A stretch of DNA of 64,000 bases, taken from Rhipicephalus microplus. Lineage: Eukaryota; Arthropoda; Arachnida; Ixodida; Ixodidae. Shown here piece by piece: positions 1-12,100 of the stretch; positions within the stretch are counted from its first letter, which is position 1, and each line of letters begins with the position of its first letter. A program made the translations under genes and the position numbers. The stretch covers positions 107,774,145 through 107,838,144 of the forward strand of contig NC_134709.1 in assembly GCF_043290135.1 (NCBI RefSeq), in the 5' to 3' direction. The notes below the pieces were generated by a model. It had not been told where the DNA came from. It searched no databases and saw nothing but the letters and a program-made list of their open reading frames with translations.

Positions 1-870
1 ACCTCCATGTGGTCCATATAAATGAGTCGAAGAGGATACGGGCACTAATGCAGGAAACCGTAAATAACACGGCACGTTATAGAGGCCGCTGCGTCCTTCT
101 TTGATGTACACGCCTCCTAGATTATCCATAGTCTGTTCTGGCTCTCATGCAGGCGACACGTTCTCGTAATATAGGACACATTTCATGTCCAGTTGGGTGA
201 GAACTAGGTCTTGCGACCTTTTGGCGTTCGTTGCAAACAATTCCTGGATCGTTCATTCTTAGAGTGCATGCTTCGCCAAGATGTGTACCCGTGCACCTCG
301 TACACACCACTTTGTCAGGTTCGTTGGCGACAGGACAGGACTTTCTTGTATGGCCGTACGTTGCACAATATGTGCACAATGGCGCATGAAAGTCCTCACT
401 CACACTACATGCTGTCCAACCGAGAAGAACTCGTTCCTGAGCAAGCAGTGAGCGACAGGTGGAAGGATCCACTTCGAGCACATGTGTGAAGTTGCCCGAT
501 CGCTTCTTGTACGTGTGTGTGTGGGGGGGGGGGCGTAGCCATTACCATTTCTGGTCTGGCATTTGGTCTGGAAACCTGCCTTATTCGTTCTCTTAAGAAA
601 CACCTGTCCGTACGTGAAACTTTGACTATTTCGAACTGTCCTGTAATGCCTCCTGCTTGTTTAGAGTTGTGCCAGGCCCAATACTCAATATTCTCTCTTT
701 TGGGAATCTTCTCAGGACCTACAACGTGCTGTCAGGCAACACGCCATTTCACGCCGCTTCTCAAGTATTTGATGCTTTTTCTGAGTATATGTTCAATGAA
801 GGTCGTAGTGCTATAAAGTGCCTGCTTTTTCAAACACCCACTCATAGCCTGATTAGCACATTTTTACAAC
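1..870 (-). mobile_element. LINE ORF1 relic with zinc knuckles
   Basis: The minus strand encodes the C-terminal part of a gag-like ORF1 of an I/Jockey-type non-LTR retrotransposon, an RNA-binding protein of the LINE ribonucleoprotein. The best stretch is 481 down to 122 (119 codons). It shows one knuckle of form C-x2-C-x4-H-x4-C and a second C-x2-C-x3-H-x4-C about 13 residues later. Upstream, up to about 870, the reading frame is broken by stops and a frameshift near 480-520, beside a G-run at 526-534. The element continues past the left edge of the window, where ORF2 would be expected. What I see is the knuckle spacing; the clade assignment is inference. Confidence 0.6.
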
Positions 871-1544
871 TGACATAATTTCACGTTTTTGCTATGCATT
901 ATTACAATCGTTAACTATTCTCGTCTGACTACATGACATTCATATTCGGCTTTTTTTTTTCTCTGAAACAGCTTTATGCAATGTCGCTGCTCTGTAGAAA
1001 AACTGTTCGCCAAGCCTGGGTTTCATTTTCTGTAGAATAACTGTTTGCCAAGTCTGCTTTTGATTCTCAGTCAAACAACTATTTACCTCCCCTGGGCTCG
1101 ATTCTCAGTCAACCTGCAGATTTTTAATTGTATGTTATTTGCCCCTTTCTTAACTTTGAAGTCGCGGACAACGCTGACTTTAGGCTCGCGATCATAAATC
1201 CAACGTTGTGTGTTTCGCAAACCACTTTTTCGAACGCTGTCGCATTATTACCTCTCCACAAGTCCTTGAAGTTAGGATGTTCTTCAATATTATCTATAGC
1301 TCAAAAAATAAACGCGCAAACGCAAAAGAAGATGCTCAAGCAGTACCAGTGACCGCCGTGTTAATGGGTCGTCTCTTATGTCTCTGTGTTAAGTTTAACA
1401 CGAAAATGTTTTGTGCTGGGATGCACCACTGTTCCGCTGACGTATTTCCGTCACAGATATGAAATTATAAAATATATACCAATAGATAGCAAAGAAAACA
1501 TTGTCCCCGTATCGGCATGTTACACCACAAGTGTCGTTGAAATA
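871..1544. other. No gene seen; holds a short minisatellite
   Basis: AT-rich sequence with only short unsupported open frames. The only structure I see is the 38-bp tandem repeat at 990-1114. Confidence 0.5.
990..1114. repeat. 38-bp tandem repeat, about 3.3 copies
   Basis: Units start at 990, 1028 and 1066, with a partial unit from 1104. Each unit begins with a pyrimidine-rich ctctgtag or ctcagtca segment and ends in gatt or catt. Copies differ at several positions, so the array is old. Confidence 0.6.
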
Positions 1545-2206
1545 CGATAGTCTGGCGTCTGGAGAAAGTGAACAAAACGTTTATTTGATGTTCTGCGCCA
1601 GAAATCGGGGAATGATATGCTGGAGGCGCTGCGTTAGAGAGCCTCGAGTGTGCAGCGGAAGCGAACGAGCGCATCAAGTCACGTCACACGTGAGACATGA
1701 ACGCTATCTGGCAGTTATCCTGGAAAACGGGACGCACGCCATGTGCACGCGTCTCTGAGATGATAATGTGTAGAACGCAAGGCGACGGGCAGGTGCTACC
1801 ACCGTGCCGTCTTAGCCAATCGTTCGAAACGCTTGCCGTTTCTCGCAAGCATCGCATAGCTAGCGCAGTGTTATAAAGACTACGATCCCTAAAATTACTT
1901 ATGTATGCGTTCTTGTAGTAAACCTTACACATACATATTATTGACGTATTGTTATGGTGCCTCAGATATGCGCAATATTTCCTTTTTAATCGACAATCGC
2001 ACAAGTATGAACTCTAAACGTTGAGCAATATTGGTGGGCTCGGTGGATCGGGTCAGCCGTTTGGAGTACCCTTCGGTCACTTTAGGCTGTTTAGGATACC
2101 GTTCAAATTGCACAAACAGACACGTGTACACACAGACAGACAGACATACAGACAGACAGATCAAAAATTTTGTGTGGAAGGTCCACAAGAAAGGCCATCA
2201 TCTTAA
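1545..2206 (-). repeat. Unclassified ~650-bp interspersed repeat, copy 1
   Basis: The reverse complement of this stretch aligns along its length with 27186-27806. Shared landmarks on the minus strand include a head with cttcttgtg then gaac, an internal attgcgcatatctgaggcac, a segment cacggtggt then agcacctg, and a tail reading cagaacatcaaataaac. The tail holds AATAAA, so the 3' end of the repeat may act as a polyadenylation site. A CAGA-type microsatellite lies near its head. No coding capacity is conserved between the two copies. It could be a solo LTR, a LINE end or a non-autonomous element; I cannot tell which. Confidence 0.75.
2133..2161. repeat. (CAGA)n microsatellite
   Basis: A short run of cagacaga repeats inside the repeat that spans 1545-2206. 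Confidence 0.8.
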
Positions 2207-2704
2207 AAAAAACAAAAAGTAAAGGCTTTGTCACGGAGCAGCCACCTTTAGAGTCACAGCGCAAGGCGCAAGTCACTGAACCCCGGAACGTACGTTCGCA
2301 ACATTGATAAGGGCAAGCTATTTATATACGCCATATATCGTTTCGCGGTCTTCAGAAGTCTGCCACTTGAGCGCATTTTCGTAATCTGCTACGACATTGT
2401 GCGAAGTGTTCGCGTTCGATGAAGTTACTGAATATGCTCCTACGGAAGCAGCGCTGCGCATACACGTCAGACTCTCGAGTTTGCAGATACTCGAGTTTGC
2501 AGACACATAACACCACCTGTCGGTGCAGTTTTGGTAGTGCAAACCCGAACTTCTTTAACAGTCTGCTGTGCAACCTGCAGCAACTAGCTTGTGCGAAACA
2601 ACAATTAAGGTAAATATTAGGTGTGTTTGTGCATAGAGCTTTCAGGAAAGAGCTATGAGTTTCTCTCCACTAATAGACCATATGCTAAATTGCTTTGCGC
2701 TCTG

Positions 2705-2830
2705 GCAACACTGTGTATTTTGACCCCGCCGCCATTTTAATGTGGGCGAGCGGTCGACGGCAGCGCGTTCGCTAGTACGGCCGTACGACTCCTGAACACT
2801 TGCTTCACTGCGCTGAGCTACTGCGATGGC
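2705..2830 (+). promoter_or_regulatory. Possible CpG-rich promoter-like patch
   Basis: The patch is richer in CpG than its AT-rich surroundings and holds gccgccatttt (2728-2738), which fits the YY1/Pho consensus in reverse orientation. It leads into an ATG at 2826 with purine at -3 and G at +4. This is inference only; such patches also occur inside transposable elements. Confidence 0.2.
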
Positions 2831-2993
2831 CACAGCAAGACGTTTCCCAATGCCCGAACATGTGATGTGGACAAACTGTTTAGGAATCTTGCCACATTTT
2901 GCCACTTGTATGTCATTGCATCTTTCGGAAAGCGGTGGAAGGATACCTACAAGATATAAGCAAACAAACATTCAGTGCGACGTCATGAGCTAG
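2826..2993 (+). CDS. Small hypothetical ORF, 55 codons
   Basis: The ORF starts at an ATG in good initiation context and ends at TAG 2991-2993. The product would be about 6 kDa with five cysteines and several histidines but no motif I recognise. It may be a first exon or a chance frame. Its only support is the CpG-rich patch just upstream. Confidence 0.15.
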   Translation: MATARRFPMPEHVMWTNCLGILPHFATCMSLHLSESGGRIPTRYKQTNIQCDVMS

Positions 2994-3293
2994 GTTTCTC
3001 TCAGCCGTTTAAACGATTGTTGTTTACAAACACAGGCAATATCGGAAATTCATCTCGCAGGGAATAGAGGTCACACTTATATGTGCAATGCCGGACTAAA
3101 GATGCACTTGTGATGTGAGCCCCTCCCCCTCAATTTTTATGTGCACACTCCCCTTTTTTAGCGCCTTCCCTATAGATATGGCCCTTCAATGTGCCCGCCA
3201 TGACCGTAATCTGGTCTCCAGTCGAGCGCCATAGCCAGGAGTCTATCGCAATGAGCAACAAAAAAAACTAATCATTTTGGGTAAACTAGCTTC

Positions 3294-3710
3294 ATGCCAC
3301 ACAGTGTATCTCAAATAACGCGTGGTGAGCTCGAACGTCAAAATACGATATTGAGTGAAACAAGTAACCTCAATAGTCATGCCAGCGGCCAGGTGCATGA
3401 CTCATCATCCTTTGTGGTGAAGACGCTTGGGCTGCTGTATGTTCTACAGCCAACACCAATACCAACGTTGCGCCTTCAATCTGATAAAACAAGATTAATC
3501 GCTAGGAACTCGCTTAAGGTTCCGTTTGTGCCTATATACCAATACACATCAAGCTCTTTAGCCAGTACTTTCAAATGGCGGCCTCGAACCATGCCGCTAG
3601 CAGTAAAACCAAAGCGCGACTTACGAAAGGCTGAAAGACGTTTCGCTACCCTGCAGGCACAAAATTGTCACAGACAGATAGTGTTCGCCGCAGGTTTTCC
3701 ATTGGTTTAG
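3294..3710 (+). CDS. Hypothetical ORF, 138 codons
   Basis: This is the longest open frame in the 2.2-4.5 kb stretch. The predicted protein is Ser/Thr-rich in its first half and basic near residues 95-120. It has no signal peptide, membrane segment or motif I can name. Nothing nearby (splice sites, repeat tail, partner ORF) supports it. A chance frame is at least as likely as a gene. Confidence 0.12.
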   Translation: MPHSVSQITRGELERQNTILSETSNLNSHASGQVHDSSSFVVKTLGLLYVLQPTPIPTLRLQSDKTRLIARNSLKVPFVPIYQYTSSSLASTFKWRPRTMPLAVKPKRDLRKAERRFATLQAQNCHRQIVFAAGFPLV

Positions 3711-4489
3711 GCAATGCAGCGTGCGGTTTGCTGGAGAGCATCAGCGTTTTCGGCCTTTTCCAGGCTAAGTGAATGCGCCTTTTGAGAATTGAGTCATTTC
3801 TGGCGCATTAACCATGGCTACGCCATTTAAAGCCCTATCATAGCCCCAAGTAACCAATCTTCACTAGCCCAAATATAGCCACTTAACCAACATTTTTTTT
3901 TTCTGTAGTAGATTTGGCTACATAGGGTAAGATCTGGCAACACTGAGTTTTATTTGCGAAATGTAGAAAAAGACTTCGACGACTCACTCCAATAAATATA
4001 GGAGTTGCCTAGAGCACTAAGATAGTGGAGTTCTTATTCTGTTGAGGCGAGTGCATATCGTGGTCATGCGAGACCTTCACACATCGATCACTCACAGATT
4101 TCAACTGTGGAAATAACCTGAGAACGATGAACTACACCGCTGTGCATGCGGCGCTGTATCCCAATGAGCGCCCATTAGGGTAATAAGGGCCACGCGACAT
4201 CCTCCGCTTCCTTGAAAGCCTCTGCGTATATAATCATACGACTTTCCTGCATGCAGGTGGAAGTGGTTGTCACGTAAGGAAAGTCTGGTGAATTGTCAAT
4301 GTAGGAAAACGCGGTGTGTTTCCAGATGGGGCTGCAGTAACGCTCGACCTTCTTCGACGACGCGAGCGTCATTTTCTAATTCTCGCAATATCGGCAGACG
4401 TTCAATATCATCTTTTTCAAGATCCTCGATTCTCGGCGATAGAATATAAAAGGCGAAGCACACGCTATTCGTGTAAATGTAGACAAATA

Positions 4490-5700
4490 CAATTATGAGC
4501 TGCTATGCTTTCTTTCACGCAAAATCATAATGTACGCTGATGACACCGCCTAACTTTTCGAGGTATCTCTTTTCGTATGCTAAACAACCAGTCACGGCAG
4601 AGTTATCACATGATTCCGCATGATTCACCCATTTGCAATAAATGTAGCTAAAACTGAATACGCTGTAAGTCATACCAGGAGAAAATCATATAAGATAGCT
4701 ATCTTCAATTGGAAGTCAACAACTTGCCTATTGAGTGAGTTTTCACGTTGACATACTTGTGATACAAATAGACGAAAATATGAATTGGAAAGATCAGGTT
4801 AATCACATATCTAAAAAACGTGCTTTTACATGCTTCATGGTCATTAAACCTAATTGTCACTTTTCAAATAACGTGCTTTCGTCTTTACACTCTTGTATAT
4901 CCTACTCTCAACTCATTTACTGCAGCGAGGCATGGGGCTTTGCTTGGAACATAGGACTGACCTTACGGTAAAAAACGCACCGTACAAATAATTACGCCGT
5001 CTTCTAGCCCAAGATCGGATCTGATTTCATCTGCTCGGATACTGCCTTTCACGTCTCAGCAGAGTTTGAAAACCGTAGTATTGATAAATTCAATCACCAA
5101 TACTAACTTTTTACTACGTCGGAGTACGTTTTCCGCCCCTACCCTTTACAAAAACTCCATGTCCACTTTAACCATCCCAATTGTAGAAATGTATGTATAT
5201 GGCAAACGGTTAATCCAGTTCACTGGTGCTTAAATCTAGAAGACAATTCCACTTGAAATCAAACTTGCACACAAATTTCTTTTGACTTGCAAAATACATT
5301 TTGTTGGTCATTCGTGTTCATTGTGTTCATTCGTGTTCAACCACAGTGAAGCTCAGGTTCATACTTTTATGTATCACTTGGTGTACAATTTTTCCTTTCT
5401 TTTTTCTGATAGAAGATTGACTGTTTTTGATCTTTCATTGCAGCCTTATTAAAAATTCTGCCCGTTCTTTTCAGGTACCCCGTCTTTCTTACTTGTTACA
5501 ATGTATGTCATTACTAATAAGGTCTTCTTCATTGGTTGTATACCTAATATTTTGCAGCAGTTTTTAATCATTGTCATGTGCATTCAAATAAAAATAATAT
5601 ACCTTTCCATCTACTCAGTCATTGAACGTGTATAGAGATTCATAATCATATCATGTGCTCCTCTACTCTTGACATGTAAATAAAATATTCATGCAATATT
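4490..5700 (+). mobile_element. LINE RT C-terminal fragment (CR1/Jockey-like)
   Basis: Plus-strand translation with frameshifts shows an RT catalytic box of YADD type near 4530. From 4735 to 4971 it shows the region after the RT that is typical of CR1/Jockey ORF2: an IQIDENMNW-like segment, an HISKK-like basic segment and an ISYSQLIYCSEAWG-like segment. Stops beyond about 4970 break the C-terminal tail. AT-rich 3' sequence with AATAAA-like motifs runs to about 5700. The 5' part (endonuclease, ORF1) is missing, as in ordinary 5' truncation. Confidence 0.6.
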
Positions 5701-5831
5701 TTTACCAGTAACTAGCCACACAGCGCAGCGGCCCAAGCAATTTTCAAACAACTTTTTCTATTAAGTTCATTGAATAAACATTGATTGAATAATTACCTTT
5801 TTTCTCAAACGCGTCTGCCTGAGACACAAGC

Positions 5832-6314
<483 letters not shown>

Positions 6315-6399
6315 GAGACACAAGCTTCACTTGCTGGCTGCTTTGCCTACGAATATTTACAAGATGTTTCCAGATTTGCATTGGCGACCTTTATTACTA

Positions 6400-6800
6400 A
6401 ATATATTCAAAATGCCTTACAGGCGCATTAAAGTGTGTTGAGTAAGAGGGGCATCAATAAATACATTGTAAACCAATAAAGACTAAAGCTAAAAGGAACA
6501 AGGAAAAAACAAAAAACAAGAACACAAAAATAGTAAGGTCATTGATGGTATACAACAAAAAAACGCAATGAAATCAGGTTATCACGAAAAGATTCACGGT
6601 TGGAGATGAATACGATGTGATCTGGAAGGCTGTTATATTGTGCTATAGGTAATATTGTTGATTTAAATGCCAGTGTGTGACCATAACTGCGCTCAGAGTT
6701 AAGCAATATACTATTGCCTCAGCTGCACAGAATAAACTAAACTAGGCTCGGCTTTATTCTAATGGCCTAATGTCATCTCTCCGAAATTGCTGTGGAAATC
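6400..6800 (-). mobile_element. LINE ORF2 extreme C-terminus fragment
   Basis: Minus-strand reading around 6750-6580 gives a segment of the form HTLAFKS, then QYNSLPDHIV, then NRESFRD. This is the usual end of CR1/Jockey-like ORF2 (W/YNSLPxxIxxxxxxxxFRxxL). Stops follow, then AT-rich sequence to about 6400. Only this end is present. The SINE ending at 6314 lies downstream of it. Confidence 0.5.
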
Positions 6801-7534
6801 TCACAGCACATACTATGTAAAGAATTTTTTCTGCTCACTTTTACCTGCAAACTTCTCACACATGCTCGAATTGCGAAAAAGGCAATTCAAAAATTGTTCT
6901 CAAAAGTTTCTTTTTCTATGCGCAAAAAATCACTGATAGAGAAAAAAAATTATGAAGGGACAGTTGATATTGCTCCTTCCCTGATGACTTCTGTCACATG
7001 CAGAGGTGTAAACACATTTTTTTATTCGTAAACATTCCTAAACGAACGTGCTTTATTAGTAGACTGGCCGGGATAGAATACCTAATGAGCAGACATTTAC
7101 CTTAAGCGCTTCAGTAGTCATATAAATAAATTTAGTCAATCATATTCTTTTGTTGCTCCCATTGTAGGTACTCAATTTTTACGCGTATTGCATCAGCGGA
7201 ACCTCCAAGTTTGCGCTAATGTGTTATATTCTGCCTTTGGCACACGCAAGGTTAACTAAATTCCAAAAATGCAAGGTGAGTAACCTAAAATTTTAATATA
7301 ACTATGGTCTATTTAGAAAATGAGATATACTTGTGTGTGCGTTTTGGATAAGCTTTTAGCACGTTTGCAGAGTGCGGCTTATGGTGTACAAAGTTTAGCG
7401 CGTCATCATTGGTTTTCAGCCTAAAAAAAATTTATCGCTATGTGGAAGTGGGATAATAGCAAAAAGAAGTCGCACATCTCTCATTCACTCCGTGAATATA
7501 CTGAGATTTTTTTATATTCTGTATTGTCGTTTTG
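6801..7534. other. No gene seen
   Basis: AT-rich sequence without recognisable coding, repeat or RNA features. A 79-codon plus-strand frame at 6792-7031 is Lys/Phe-rich, as expected by chance in AT-rich DNA. Confidence 0.5.
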
Positions 7535-7547
7535 AGCTGCCGTTTAT

Positions 7548-7784
7548 GCCCCGCCGCGGTGGTCTAGTGGCTAAGGTACTCGGCTGCTGACCCGCAGGTC
7601 GCGGGTTCGATTCCCGGCTGCGGCGGCTGCATTTCCGATGGAGGCGGAAATGTTGTAGGCCCGTGTACTCAGATATGGGTGCACGTTAAAGAACCCCAGG
7701 TGGTCAAAATTTCCGGAGCCCTCCACTACGGCGTCTCTCATAATCAAATGGTGGTTTTGGGACGTTAAACCCCACAAATCAATC
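7548..7784 (+). mobile_element. Full-length Ruka-type tRNA-derived SINE
   Basis: A complete 237-bp SINE. The tRNA-like head has an A box (7560-7570, tggtctagtgg) and a B box (7604-7614, ggttcgattcc), which together form an internal RNA polymerase III promoter. The family body follows, ending in ggtggttttgggacgttaaa and a short AATC-type tail. Direct repeats agctgccgtttat at 7535-7547 and 7785-7797 are the 13-bp target site duplication. The sequence is close to what I remember of the tick family Ruka. It has no coding capacity and depends on a LINE for movement. Confidence 0.93.
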
Positions 7785-7797
7785 AGCTGCCGTTTAT

Positions 7798-8365
7798 ACC
7801 AAAAACTTTAACCTGGTCACGCAGTTTCGCAACCTGAAGTTTTGTACACAAGCACCTGAGCCTTCACAATATTACGGCTCTTGAGACAAGAACTTAAGAA
7901 AGCTCCTTGCTATGTAGGAATATTATGCTATGCTATAATGACTTAGAAATAAACTCGAACATGCATGTATTTTTAGGATACAGTATATTGAAACTAATAT
8001 CAAAAGCAGCAAGGTTTCCACTGAACAAGTTATCAAGATCAGTTTCCCCAAATAGTTTATGAAAGCTGACCATACTGAACCACTCGAGATAAGTAGACAA
8101 ACGCAAAGACTCTAATTTCCTGAACTGCTAAACTGTTTTACACTGACATTGCACACATACACGTTTCTGTATGCCTATCATCTCTGTTAACTCGAACCAC
8201 ATGTTACCACAGACAATTTCCATTAACATCTTGTTTCGCGATAAGGTACCATTTTAACGTTTTTTTTTCGTCGCAATTCAAGCTAATCAAACTGTGAAAT
8301 CGGGTCGACATCCTAATCTTCACTATAAAGCTTTTGTTCTTCTTGTTTAACCAAACATCATCACA
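7798..8365. other. No gene seen
   Basis: Unique-looking AT-rich sequence between the SINE and the palindrome-ended DNA element. No feature recognised. Confidence 0.5.
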
Positions 8366-8400
8366 GTTCGCTAAGAAATGCGAAGCATTTCTTAGCGAAC
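8366..8400. repeat. Terminal palindrome of DNA element (16-bp arms)
   Basis: Perfect inverted repeat: arms 8366-8381 and 8385-8400 around a 3-nt loop. The core aaatgcgaagcattt is also the outer end of the related element at 14914, so it marks a transposon terminus. Confidence 0.85.
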
Positions 8401-8974
8401 TTCGGCAACATTGAACGTATCTATCTATCTAGCCACCTACGACTTTTAGCTATCTTGGCCGTTTCGATAATGGTATCGATAACAAACTTGGTATGCCGTA
8501 ACATGACTTTATGAAAAACATACTTGACTAGTCTTAACACGGAAATAATGACATATATGTCATGAATGTCATGATTTATATTTCATAGTCCTGCAGCTTT
8601 TGCGGTGGTTTCGTTCTCATGGCATGTTGCAAAACTGGTATGGTATGACATGATTGCAGGGTGAACAAAAGTGATAGGCCTTAACATAAAAATCATCATA
8701 TGCGTTTCATGTAACAACATGACTACATGCCACGCTCATGAATCGCTATAGGCCGTTTCGCTAGCGTCACATATACCGAATTTCGTATTACGGTATGTGA
8801 ATGGATGACGAAGTTATGTGGCTCGTGCAAACATGATAATCATGAGATGCGTGCAATGTAACAACATGACCATATGCTGCGCTCTTGATGCGCTGGTGGC
8901 CGTTTCACTGGCTTAACTTATATTAAATTTGGTATTACGGGACTTGAATAATGAAGAATGTATGATTTTGGTGT

Positions 8975-9047
8975 GCGGCGATGGCGTAGTGGTTAGAGCA
9001 TCCGCCTCGCATGCAAGAGGTCCGTGGTTCAAATCCCGGTACCGCGC
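8975..9047 (+). promoter_or_regulatory. tRNA-like internal Pol III promoter at LINE 5' end
   Basis: tRNA-like sequence with a consensus A box tggcgtagtgg (8982-8992) and B box ggttcaaatcc (9026-9036), 33 bp between them. The sequence aligns without gaps to an alanine-type tRNA, but the anticodon stem is imperfect, so it is not a functional tRNA gene. It lies inside the LINE target site duplication, and its B-box half recurs in the inverted 5' end of a second copy (near 15494). It is therefore part of the LINE family and not a chance neighbour. Transcription by Pol III is inference. Confidence 0.8.
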
Positions 9048-9112
9048 AGTTACCAACCGGATTTAAAAAAAAAAAATCCGCGTGTTGATGGAACTGCATT
9101 AAGAGGCCTGGG

Positions 9113-12100
9113 GTGCGGCCTCACCGGCAAACACCGCCGAGAACGCACTCCCTCACCAGAGAAGGATTGGCCACCCTGGTGCAGTATCTGGCCACTACCT
9201 CCCACATGATTACGTCAAATAACTCACGGCCCTCAGTCCCCAGCAGCTGCGAAGCAACTGACCACGGCGGCGGTCAGATCTGCAACGCAGCAGAGGGTGC
9301 TAAGAATCTCTGGATCCGGACAGGCCGCCATTGGAACCTGAACTTGGCAACGTTTAACGCTAGAACCTTATCTAGTGAGGGAAGTCTAGCTGTACTATTC
9401 GAGGAGCTAGAGGGTGTTAAATGGGATATAATAGGGCTCAGTGAGGTTAGGAGGACAGATGAGGCCTATACGGTGCTACAGAATGGGCACGTCCTTTGCT
9501 ACAGGGGCTTGGCAGACAGAAGAGAACTGGGAGTGGGGTTCCTCATTCACAGAAACATAGCTGGCAACATAGAGGAATACTATAGCATTAATGAAAGGGT
9601 GGTAGGTATCGTAATTAAACTGAATAAAAGATACAAGATGAAGGTAGTACAGGCTTACGCGCCTACATCCAGCCATGATGACGCTTCAGTTGAAAGCTTC
9701 TATGAAGACGTGGAATCGGCAATGAGTAAGGTAAAAACACAGTATACTATAGTGATGGGCGACTTTAATGCAAAGGTAGGGAAGAAGCAGGCTGGAGACC
9801 AGGCAGTAGGAGATTATGGCATCGGTACTAGAAACGCCAGAGGAGAGCTACTAGTAGAATTCGCAGAACGCAATAATTTACGGATTTTGAATACCTTCTA
9901 CCGAAAACGAGAAAACCGCAAGTGGACATGGAGGAGCCCTAATGGCGAAAATAAGAACGAAATAGACTTTATAATGAGTGCACACCCTGGAATCGTGCAG
10001 GATGTGGAAGTGATTGGCAAGGTACGATGCAGTGACCATAGAATGGTACGGTCTCGAATTCGCCTAGACTTGAAGAAGGAACGACGGAACTTGATACGCA
10101 AGAAGCCAATCAATCAGCTAGCACTGAGAGGGAAAGTACAGGAATTCAGAATGTCACTGCAGAACAGGTACTCGGCTCTCAGTGAGGAAACCAACCTTAG
10201 CGTAGATACAATGAATGATAATCTGACGAGTATCATTATGGAGTGTGCAGTAGAAGTTGGAGGCAGGGTAGTTAGACAGGACACTGGCAAGCTTTCACAG
10301 GAAACGAAGAACCTAATTAAGAAGCGTCAAATCATGAAAGTGTCAAGTACAACAGACAAAATAGAACTGGCAGAGCTTTCGAAGTTGATTAATCGACGTA
10401 AAGTATGCGATGTAAGAAGGTATAACATGGAGAGAATTGAACACGCTCTGAAAAACGGAGGAAGTGTCAAAGCATTGAAGAGGAAACTTGGGATAGGCAA
10501 AAGTCGGATGTATGCACTAAGGGACAAAGAAGGCAAAATAACTACCAATATGGATAGGATAGTTAAGATAGCGGAGGAGTTTTACAGGGATCTGTACAGT
10601 AGCCGAGACAACCACGACCTTAATACTATAAGAACTAGCAGTAACCCAGATTACACCCCACCAGTAATAATAGAAGAAGTCAGAAAAGCTTTGGAGAGCA
10701 TGCAAAGGGGCAAAGCTGCTGGTGAGGATCAGGTAACATCAGATCTGCTGAAAGATGGAGGACAGATTGTGTTAGAAAAACTAGCCACCCTGTTTACGAG
10801 GTGTCTCCTGGCGGGAAGAGTACCAGAGTCTTGGAAGAACGCTAACATCATCTTAATACATAAGAAAGGAGATGACAAGGACTTGAAGAATTACAGGCCG
10901 ATCAGCTTGCTCTCTGTAGTATACAAGCTATTTACAAAGGTAATTGCTAACAGAGTAAAGAAAACATTAGAATTCAATCAACCAAAGGAACAAGCAGGAT
11001 TTCGAACAGGCTACTCAACAATTGACCACATTCATACTATCAATCAGGTAATAGAGAAATGCTCAGAGTATAACCAACCACTATACATAGCCTTCATAGA
11101 TTACGAGAAGGCGTTTGATTCAGTAGAAATATCAGCCGTCATGCAAACACTGCGGAATCAGGGCGTAGATGAAGTATATATAAACATTCTGGAAGAAATC
11201 TACAGGGGATCAACTGCTACCATAGTGCTTCATAGAGAAAGCAACAGAATACCAATCAAGAAGGGTGTAAGGCAGGGGGACACAATTTCCCCAATGCTGT
11301 TTACCGCGTGCTTACAGGAGGTTTTCAGAAGCCTAGAATTGGAACAGTTAGGGATAAGAGTCAATGGAGAATACCTTAGTAACCTGCGCTTCGCCGATGA
11401 CATTGCATTGCTGAGTAACTCGAGGGACGAATTGCAACTCATGATTACGGAGCTAGACAAGGAGAGCAGAAAGGTGGGTCTTAAAATTATTCTGCAGAAA
11501 ACGAAAGTAATGTACAACAACCTCGGCAAGGAGCAGCGCTTCGAGATAGGTAATAGTGCACTTGAAGTTGTAAAAGACTATGTCTACTTAGGGCAGGTAA
11601 TAACAGCAGAGCCGAACCACGAGATTGAAGTAACTAGAAGAATAAGAATGGGGTGGAGCACATTCGGCAAGCGTTCTCAAATTATGACAGGTAGATTGCC
11701 ACTATCCCTCAAGAGGAAGGTATATAACAGCTGTATCTTGCCGGTACTTAGCTACGGAGCAGAAACCTGGAGACTTACAAAGAGGGTTCAGGTTAAATTG
11801 AGGACGACGCAGCGAGCAATGGAAAGAAAAATGGTAGGTGTAACCTTAAGAGACAAGAAGAGAGCAGAGTGGATTAGGGAACAAACGGGGGTTAAGGGGG
11901 TTAAGGATATCATAGCTGAAATCAAGAAGAAGAAATGGACATGGGCAGGGCATGTAGCGCGTAGACAGGATAACCGCTGGTCATTAAGGGTAACTGACTG
12001 GATTCCCAGAGAAGGGAAGCGGGTTAGGGGGAGACAGAAGGTTAGGTGGGCAGATGAGATTAAGAAGTTTGCGGGTATAAATTGGAAGCAGCAAGCACAG

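Larger units (their letters stand above)
2207..4480. other. Long stretch without a recognisable gene
   Basis: No known domain or repeat family recognised. Two weak points are listed separately: a CpG-rich patch at 2705-2830 followed by a 55-codon ORF, and a 138-codon ORF at 3294-3710. The phrase tctggcaacactg occurs at 2701 and again near 3932, perhaps from a small repeat. Confidence 0.4.

Noticed and set aside
7548..7630. Functional tRNA gene at the head of the SINE
   Set aside because: It is the tRNA-like promoter region of Ruka, which continues into the SINE body and tail.
8975..9047. Functional tRNA-Ala gene
   Set aside because: The anticodon stem does not pair properly and the sequence lies inside a LINE insertion; it is tRNA-derived, not a tRNA gene.
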